DNA of 64,000 nucleotides from Lysobacteraceae bacterium (GTDB taxonomy: Bacteria; Pseudomonadota; Gammaproteobacteria; Xanthomonadales; Xanthomonadaceae): NCBI GenBank assembly GCA_016789405.1, contig JAEUPQ010000040.1, forward strand, positions 1 to 64,000, given 5' to 3'. Under the pieces are notes generated by a model that searched no databases, was not told the origin of the DNA, and was given only the letters and a program-made list of their open reading frames with translations. A program made the position numbers and the translations under genes. Of the stretch, positions 58,660 through 64,000 are shown one piece after another (position 1 is the stretch's first letter; every line of letters begins with the position of its first letter).

Positions 58660-61095
58660 TCAGAACTTCGCGCGCAGGCTCACGCCATAGCTGCGGTCCG
58701 GGCCCGGAATGACGGTCGGGATGCCGAACAGCAGGCCGGTGTTGCCGGCGTCGATCAGGTATTCCTCATCGGTGAGGTTGTTGCCCCACAGGCCGACGTC
58801 CCAGTTCTGGTTGAAGCGCCAGCCCATGCGCAGGTTGAGCAGGCCGTAGCTGTCCTGCTCGATGCCCGGCTGGTTCTCGTCCTCGAAATAGACATGGCCG
58901 CGCCAGTTCCAGCTCGGGCGCACGTACAGGCTGTCGCCGTTGGACAGCGGGATCGTCCAGTCGAGGCCCAGCGAAACGCTCTGCTTGGGTGTCATGCGGA
59001 ATCGGTTGCCGGCCAGCTCCTGGTAGGTGCCGTCGTCGTCGAAAGCGTTGAAGCCGCCGTCGATGTAGCCGTAATTGAACCAGCCGTTGACGTTGTCGCT
59101 GAAGCGCGCGAACAGCGAGGCCTCGAAGCCGAGGGCGTGCGCCTTGCCGGCGTTGGTGGTGACGAAGAACGGCGGCGGGCTGTCGTTCTGCACCGAGGCC
59201 TGGAAGTTGTTGTAGTCGTAGTAGAACAGCGACAGGTCGTAGACGAAGCGGCCGTCTGCGGCCGAGCCCTTCATGCCCAGTTCGTAGCTCCACACGATTT
59301 CGGCGGGAATCTCTTCGCCTTCGGGCGTGACGTCGCTGACGTTGATCATGGCCGGGCGACGGCCACGCGAGATGCTGGCATAGGTGTTGATCGTGTCGCT
59401 GACCCTGAAGCCGAGCACGGCACGTCCGACCCACGAGGTGAAGCTGTCGCCTGCGCTCAGGCGACCGGCGGTGGCCGGGAACAGCAGATTGGTGCAGGGC
59501 GGCGCTCCGCAGGCGGGCTCGCCGCGCGCGGACAGCAGGAAGCCCAGGCTCGATCCATTGCCAGGCGCGGCGAAGTAGCCGTATTCGACCTTTTCGTGCG
59601 AACCGCGCAAGCCCAGGGTGAGCGACCACTGGTCGTTGAATTGCCAGGTGCCGTCGGCGAACAGTTCGATCGCGCGGATGTCGACATCGTTGCCGAAGCT
59701 TTCGCGATGATCGGGATTGAGCGGGATCTGCAGGAAGCCGGCGGGATTGGCGGGCGTCGACGGCACCACCCCGGGGACCGGCAACCAGGTCGTCGCGACC
59801 GAGGTGTTCGGCGTCGCGTTCGGGTTCAGCAGCGGCACGATCGGGAAGTAGTAGTTCGCAAGCGTTGGACCGAGGAGGGCTGACGTATTGGTGTTGATCT
59901 CCCGAGACAGCAGCGCATACAGCTGGCGTTCGTCGGCCTGGTAGTGCAGGTCGCGCTCGGAGGTTTCGTCGAAGAAGGACGTGCCGAGGAAGCCGGTGAA
60001 CTTGCCGCCGGCATCGTAGTTGAAGCGGAATTCCTGGCTGAACTGGCGGCCGCGCGCGTCTTCGTCGAATTCGATCAGGTCGGCCTGCGAACCGTCGGCA
60101 TCGAACTTGTCGAGGCCGTCGAAGCGGCGCCAGCCGGTGATCGTCGACAGCGACCAGTTGTCGTTGAGGACGAAGTCGCCGAGCACGGTCGCGCCGTAGA
60201 CGTCGCGATCGGTGCCCAGGTCGTTGCCGCGCTGCGAATTCGCGGTATACGGGTCGAGGCTGCCTTCCAGATTGGGGATGACCTGGCTGCGGAAGCCGGT
60301 GCCCGGCGGCGTGTCCTTCTGGTAGTTCAGGATCACGTCGATGCCGCTGGCCTCGCCGATGTCGAAGTGCAGCGCACCACGGATCGCACGCGTGTCCTTG
60401 CCCTGCAGGGAGCCGCCGTCGAGGTTGTCCATGTAGCCGTCGCGGGTCTCGTAGAAGGCTGCGATGCGGCCCTGCACGTTCTCGCCCAGGTCGGTGTTGA
60501 AGTGGCCGGTGAAGCGGCGCTGGTCGTCGCTGCCCAGGCCCAGTTCGAAACTGCCGGAGCGGCCTTCGCGGGCCTTGTTCTGGATGATGTGGATGGCGCC
60601 TGTCTCCGCGGCGCGACCGAACAGGGTGCCCTGCGGGCCGCGCAGCACTTCGATGCGCTGCAGGTCGAACATCTCCACCGACGAGCCGCGTGCGCGGCTG
60701 ATCGACACGCCGTCCTGGAACAGCGAAATGCGCGGCTCCTGGGTCGGGTCGTCGAGGTCGGCGGTGATGCCGCGGATCGAGATGCTCGGGTTGCTCACGC
60801 TCTGGGTCTGGACTTCCAGGCCCGGGACCAGGCTGCCGAGGTCGCCGTAGTCGACGATGCCCTGGGCCTCGAGGAACTCGCCCGAGTAGGCGTTGATCGC
60901 GATCGGCACGTCCTCGATCTGCTGCTCGCGCTTCTGTGCGGTGACGATGATCCGGTCCAGTTCCTCGTCGGCGGGTCGGGGCGTGTCCTGCGCCAGTGCC
61001 GGCAGGGCGACGGCCTGGGCGACCAGGGCGCAGGCGAGGGCGGTGAACAGGGTGGCGCGGCGGTACGGCCTGCGGGCTTGCAGTGTTCGGGACAT
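58660..61095 (-). CDS. TonB-dependent outer-membrane receptor (3)
   Basis: An 811-residue receptor. A signal peptide is followed by DEELDRIIVTAQKREQQ (TonB box region) and a plug (about 55-170) with RIEVLRGPQGTLFGRAAETG. The barrel ends in SLRAKF. It belongs to the same broad family as receptor 2. The start at 61095 has GGGAGGA nine bases upstream. The long loop region holds a disulfide-capable Cys pair (EPACGAPPCTNL). The substrate is unknown; the S9 peptidase downstream suggests peptides. Confidence 0.92.
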   Translation of the reverse strand: MSRTLQARRPYRRATLFTALACALVAQAVALPALAQDTPRPADEELDRIIVTAQKREQQIEDVPIAINAYSGEFLEAQGIVDYGDLGSLVPGLEVQTQSVSNPSISIRGITADLDDPTQEPRISLFQDGVSISRARGSSVEMFDLQRIEVLRGPQGTLFGRAAETGAIHIIQNKAREGRSGSFELGLGSDDQRRFTGHFNTDLGENVQGRIAAFYETRDGYMDNLDGGSLQGKDTRAIRGALHFDIGEASGIDVILNYQKDTPPGTGFRSQVIPNLEGSLDPYTANSQRGNDLGTDRDVYGATVLGDFVLNDNWSLSTITGWRRFDGLDKFDADGSQADLIEFDEDARGRQFSQEFRFNYDAGGKFTGFLGTSFFDETSERDLHYQADERQLYALLSREINTNTSALLGPTLANYYFPIVPLLNPNATPNTSVATTWLPVPGVVPSTPANPAGFLQIPLNPDHRESFGNDVDIRAIELFADGTWQFNDQWSLTLGLRGSHEKVEYGYFAAPGNGSSLGFLLSARGEPACGAPPCTNLLFPATAGRLSAGDSFTSWVGRAVLGFRVSDTINTYASISRGRRPAMINVSDVTPEGEEIPAEIVWSYELGMKGSAADGRFVYDLSLFYYDYNNFQASVQNDSPPPFFVTTNAGKAHALGFEASLFARFSDNVNGWFNYGYIDGGFNAFDDDGTYQELAGNRFRMTPKQSVSLGLDWTIPLSNGDSLYVRPSWNWRGHVYFEDENQPGIEQDSYGLLNLRMGWRFNQNWDVGLWGNNLTDEEYLIDAGNTGLLFGIPTVIPGPDRSYGVSLRAKF

Positions 61096-61279
61096 CGACG
61101 GGTTCCTCCCAGGGAGTCTGAAAAGACGCAATGCCGGCCTCCCCTGCCGCACGCGTCCGTAACTGAACAGTGCGTTCTTTATAACCCACCAGCATGACGC
61201 GACATAAGCCGGCCACGGACGAGGCGCGTCCGGTACAATGAGGACCCGCTAAACACCTGAATCCACGGAACTTTCGCCC

Positions 61280-61831
61280 GTGTACTCCCGCAGCAGTGAA
61301 CCGGTCCGCTTCGAGCGCGACTGCGAAGCCGTCCTCGTCCCTCAGGGCGACTCGGTGACCTTGCCGGCCGGCAGCGTCGGCTACATCACCCAGGCCCTTG
61401 GTGGGAGCTGGACGGTGTTCGTCGAAGGCAACCTGATGCGGATCGCGGGCAAGGACGCGGACGCCATCGGCAAGGAACCGCCGCCGCCGATCGAACTGCC
61501 CGAAGGCGCCGACGACGAGGAAGTGGAGAAGCTGGTCTGGTCGCAGCTGCGCACCTGCTTCGATCCCGAGATCCCGATCAACATCGTCGAACTCGGACTG
61601 GTCTACGGCGTGGAGATCAAGCGCAGCGACGAGGGTGCACGCATCGTCGAAGTGCGCATGACCCTGACCGCACCGGCGTGCGGGATGGGCGAGGTTCTGG
61701 TGGACGACGTGCGCGGCAAGATCGAACTGATCCCGACCGTCGTCGAGGCCGATGTCGAACTGGTGTTCGACCCGCCGTGGACGCGCGAGATGATGTCGGA
61801 AGTGGCGCGCCTCGAAACCGGCATGCTCTGA
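61280..61831 (+). CDS. sufT: Fe-S cluster assembly protein SufT
   Basis: A 183-residue protein of the MIP18/DUF59 family, thought to help mature iron-sulfur proteins. The C-terminal half has DPEIPINIVELGLVYGVEI and the conserved Cys in LTAPACGMGEVLVDDV, ending ELVFDPPWTREMMSEVARL. The N-terminal half (LPAGSVGYITQALGGSWTV) is the SufT-specific extension. It starts with GTG 61280. A possible -10 box, TACAAT (61234-61239), lies upstream without a good -35. It is divergent from TonB receptor 3. Confidence 0.9.
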   Translation: MYSRSSEPVRFERDCEAVLVPQGDSVTLPAGSVGYITQALGGSWTVFVEGNLMRIAGKDADAIGKEPPPPIELPEGADDEEVEKLVWSQLRTCFDPEIPINIVELGLVYGVEIKRSDEGARIVEVRMTLTAPACGMGEVLVDDVRGKIELIPTVVEADVELVFDPPWTREMMSEVARLETGML

Positions 61832-61902
61832 CACGGGGCTGTGGCCGGCACGCCGAGACAGACGCGCCGAGAGAACGCGTGCCGTGACAAGCGTGCTTTG
61901 AC

Positions 61903-61940
61903 GGACATGATTCGACATCCGCGCTTTGACAATCATGTCC
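61903..61940. repeat. Inverted repeat downstream of sufT
   Basis: GGACATGAT (61903-61911) and ATCATGTCC (61932-61940) are inverted nine-base copies 20 bases apart. Each arm is flanked by GCTTTGAC-type sequence, so the unit also looks like a diverged direct repeat. The role is unknown. Confidence 0.4.
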
Positions 61941-61973
61941 TGTCTGTCGCGATCCGGCTGTCACGTCATGGCC

Positions 61974-62010
61974 GTGATGTTCTCGGAGTGATGTTCTCGA
62001 AGTGATGTTC
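61974..62010 (+). repeat. Short tandem repeat, 14-base unit
   Basis: Units GTGATGTTCTCGGA and GTGATGTTCTCGAA are followed by a partial third copy, GTGATGTTC. The copies differ at one base. It lies in the sufT-TPR gap. It may be a slipped-strand variable site or a protein-binding array. Confidence 0.55.
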
Positions 62011-62199
62011 GACAGCCATGATCGAATGTCCTGCGCACAATCTTTCTTGTCATGGTGCGCGCCATCCTGCAAGCGGGAAACGACGCTTTCGCGGCGCCGC
62101 GATGTCGCGGTTTCGTCGCGTCTGCTGCCTTCGCACCCGTGCGCATCCGTCAAAAACGGGACCGCACGCGCGTTTTGATTTCATTTGAGCTTTTTTGAG

Positions 62200-62372
62200 G
62201 CCCGATGCATCGCGCGAACGCGATGCCGGCTCCACCATCCATGTGCCCGCGAGAGCCCTCGTCGGGGATGCGTCGCGACGGGTCCACCCCTCCATGGAAC
62301 CGTCGCGATCGGCATGCGATGCGACATTCACGACTCTTGAGGCCGCGCGTGCTCCACCGCGGCCTATTTTTT
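62200..62372 (+). ncRNA. Possible structured small RNA or leader RNA ending in a terminator
   Basis: Three GC-rich hairpins lie in series. The first is GCATCGCG-CGAA-CGCGATGC (62207-62226). The second is TCGCGACGG/CCGTCGCGA (62273-62308), with a 3-pair inner extension TCC/GGA. The last is AGGCCGCG/CGCGGCCT (62340-62365), followed by ATTTTTT, a plus-strand intrinsic terminator. No protein gene on the plus strand ends here, and sufT stops 510 bases earlier. A promoter could not be identified. An unusual long 3' end of sufT is the main alternative. The 5' boundary is a guess. Confidence 0.4.
62340..62372 (+). terminator. Orphan plus-strand intrinsic terminator
   Basis: Stem AGGCCGCG (62340-62347) and CGCGGCCT (62358-62365) with a ten-base loop, then A and six T. 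Read on the minus strand it has no T-run, so it is oriented for plus-strand transcription although the nearest gene to the right is on the minus strand. Confidence 0.7.
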
Positions 62373-62403
62373 GCGCGAGTCGTCTGCGCGAGGATCCTGT
62401 CGC

Positions 62404-64000
62404 CTACCTGGACGCGCGTGCCGACAGCCAGTCCAGCCGGGCGCCAGGCAGCGGGTCATCGGCCGTGCTGCGGGATGTCGACGCCGTCTCCCCCAGGCTG
62501 CCGTCGCGTGCCAGCGCATCGAGTTCGGCCAGCAGCACGCCGTCGTCGTGGCGACGTGCGCGGTCGCGCAGCTGCGTCCAGCGTGCATGCGCCTGGGCCG
62601 GATCGCCGGCCTGCAGGGTGTCGAGCAGATCCAGGGTTTCCAGCCTGCGCTGCAGCGCCCACACGTCCGGCTGGGAACGCTTGCGCGCATCGTCGGCGAT
62701 GGCGCGGCTGCGCGTCAGGTCGCCGCGCGCCATCGCGATTTCCGCCAGCCCGATCCGCATGCCGGTGGCGAGCAGGTCGTAGCCTGCATCCTCGCAGCGT
62801 TGCAGTGCGGTGCCGTACAGCCGTTCCGCGCGGTCGTATTCGCGGACGCGCGCAAGCAGCGAGGCCACGGTTTCGACCATGATCCAGTGGTCGGTGCCGC
62901 GCGGCATGGCATCGATCGCTCGTTCGATCTGGTCCAGATGCACGCGTGCCTGGGCCTCGTCGCCATCGAGGAGGTCCGCTTGTGCTTCCAGCACCTGGGA
63001 CCACTGACGCAGATAGGGTTCTTCCGCATGCCGACAGGCGTCGATCCTGCGTCGTGCTGCCGGAACGTCGCCGCGCGCCAGGTCCAGGTCGCCACGCACG
63101 CAGGACAGTCGCGCGGCGATGCGGCTCGGCAGCGACTGCCCCTGGGCCGTGAGTCGCTGTTCCACCCGTTGCAGAACGGCTTGCGCCGTCGCGGCATCGC
63201 CGCCGCGCAGGTGCAGCATGGCGTCGAATTCGGCGGCCCAGTAGACGCGCTCGTCGCTGTGCGTGCCGCGGCTGAGTCGTGCGATGCGCGCCCTTGCGCT
63301 GGCGTGGTTGCCGATCAGCGCGTCCTGGTTCAGGAGGTCGAACTCGAGTGAATCCTGCAACATGGTGTCGCCGGACGCATTGGCGACATCCAGTGCGTCG
63401 CGCAGCAGCGTGCGGTACTGGGCATGCGAGCCCGCGTTGTAGTGCTTGAAGGCTTCGCGACGCAGTACCTCGGTTTCGATGGCGGCATTGCCCGCGCGTC
63501 GCGCTTCTTCGCGCAGGGCGCGCATCGCCGCCGTCTCGCCCAGCGCATCCCCGCGCCGGGATTCGTCGGCGAGATAGCGCGCGTAACGACCGGCCAGGCG
63601 ATCGCCCGCGGCTTCGAATTCCCCGGCGGCCAGTTCGAACATCGATGGCGAGGGCGCGTTCCCTGCCTGGCTGTGGTGCACGCGCGCCAGTTGCAGCCGT
63701 ACCGATCCGCGTTCCTGCGCCCAGCCCGGGCCGAGTCGTGCCAGTTGCGAAAGCGTGCGCTGTGCCCGTGCACGCGCGTCGTCGAGGTCGCCATCGATCC
63801 CCGCGATGTCGGTGAGCAGGAACTCGCGACGGATGCGTCGATCGAGCGGCTCGCGTGCCCAGTCGACGGTGCGTGCCTGCAGCAGCGCGTCCGCTGCGCG
63901 CGGGTCGCCATTGCGCAGCAGCAGGCGTGCGTGCGCGAGTGCGAAGTCGGCGCGCGCGGGGAATGCGCGCGACAGCGTGGCCAGTGCGCGGGCCGCCTCA
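62404..64000 (-). CDS. TPR-like helical protein, start beyond the window
   Basis: The frame is open to the right edge, so the N-terminus is missing; 531 residues are visible. The whole visible part is helix-turn-helix repeats rich in Ala, Leu and Arg (for example ARLSCVRGDLDLARGDVPAARRRIDACRHAEE), typical of TPR-type scaffolds. No catalytic motif is seen. Such long TPR arrays often sit C-terminal to a winged-helix DNA-binding domain or a kinase domain in this group, but nothing of that kind is visible here. The GTG at 63681 is internal. Confidence 0.75.
   Translation of the reverse strand, partial: EAARALATLSRAFPARADFALAHARLLLRNGDPRAADALLQARTVDWAREPLDRRIRREFLLTDIAGIDGDLDDARARAQRTLSQLARLGPGWAQERGSVRLQLARVHHSQAGNAPSPSMFELAAGEFEAAGDRLAGRYARYLADESRRGDALGETAAMRALREEARRAGNAAIETEVLRREAFKHYNAGSHAQYRTLLRDALDVANASGDTMLQDSLEFDLLNQDALIGNHASARARIARLSRGTHSDERVYWAAEFDAMLHLRGGDAATAQAVLQRVEQRLTAQGQSLPSRIAARLSCVRGDLDLARGDVPAARRRIDACRHAEEPYLRQWSQVLEAQADLLDGDEAQARVHLDQIERAIDAMPRGTDHWIMVETVASLLARVREYDRAERLYGTALQRCEDAGYDLLATGMRIGLAEIAMARGDLTRSRAIADDARKRSQPDVWALQRRLETLDLLDTLQAGDPAQAHARWTQLRDRARRHDDGVLLAELDALARDGSLGETASTSRSTADDPLPGARLDWLSARASR

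Noticed and set aside
58766-61936. Minus-strand frame (1056 codons) spanning sufT and TonB receptor 3 in another phase
   Set aside because: Overlaps two convincing genes out of frame and is Arg/Pro/His-rich without motifs.
62004-62180. 58-codon plus-strand frame beginning ATG TTC GAC
   Set aside because: No ribosome site, no recognisable composition or motif; it begins inside the tandem repeat.
62195-63351. Plus-strand open frames across the TPR gene
   Set aside because: They read through the terminator at 62340-62372 and are antisense shadows of the TPR-like gene.

Overview
The window looks like a chromosome segment from a GC-rich gammaproteobacterium of the Xanthomonadales (Lysobacterales). 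The main reasons are the gene order asd-fimV-truA-trpF-trpB-trpA-accD, the order tpiA-secG-tRNA-Leu-nuoA..N-tRNA-fMet-rimP-nusA-infB-rbfA-truB-rpsO-pnp, GTAG/GTGG-type REP palindromes, several TonB-dependent receptors and a SufT protein. The assignment rests on recognised families and synteny; no database search was run. I saw no rRNA, CRISPR array, prophage, insertion sequence or replication origin.

Layout. (1) 1-10.4 kb: the 3' part of aroC, a REP pair, asd, fimV, truA, then tryptophan genes: trpF, a divergently read TrpI-like LysR regulator, trpB, an unknown secreted protein and trpA. accD follows. (2) 10.4-16.6 kb: a membrane-anchored unknown, glmM, a 2-oxoglutarate/Fe(II)-type oxygenase, a small membrane protein, a convergent SDR, tpiA, secG and tRNA-Leu(GAG). 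(3) 16.8-31.8 kb: a complete fourteen-gene nuoA-N operon for respiratory complex I, with tightly coupled or overlapping junctions. NuoL carries an unusually His/Asp-rich loop. (4) 31.8-41.9 kb: initiator tRNA with its own promoter and terminator, then rimP-nusA-infB-rbfA-truB, an unknown secreted protein, rpsO and pnp with a structured leader. This is the classic metY-nusA-infB transcription, translation and RNA-decay cluster.

(5) 42-61 kb is the accessory half. It holds a TonB receptor, a DUF1501/DUF1800 pair, a HAD phosphatase, a 3-hydroxybutyrate dehydrogenase-like SDR and a GntP-family permease, with a second TonB receptor divergent from the permease. It then holds a dimethylamine/trimethylamine dehydrogenase-like Fe-S flavoenzyme, a 53-residue Cys-rich protein coupled to a DUF3592 membrane protein, an S9 prolyl-oligopeptidase-type peptidase, a small membrane protein and a third TonB receptor. 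(6) 61.2-64 kb: sufT, about 570 bases without a convincing protein gene, and a long TPR-like gene running off the right edge. The gene-free stretch has hairpins and a plus-strand intrinsic terminator.

How it fits together: most genes are housekeeping (amino acid, fatty acid and cell-wall precursor synthesis, aerobic respiration, translation). The accessory half suggests a heterotrophic scavenger importing large or scarce nutrients through TonB receptors. One cluster points to hydroxybutyrate use and another to peptide use. The most interesting unexplained items are the possible structured RNA near 62.2-62.4 kb, the hidden 53-residue Cys-rich protein, the hydroxybutyrate-type uptake module, and the unknown secreted protein inside the trp genes.
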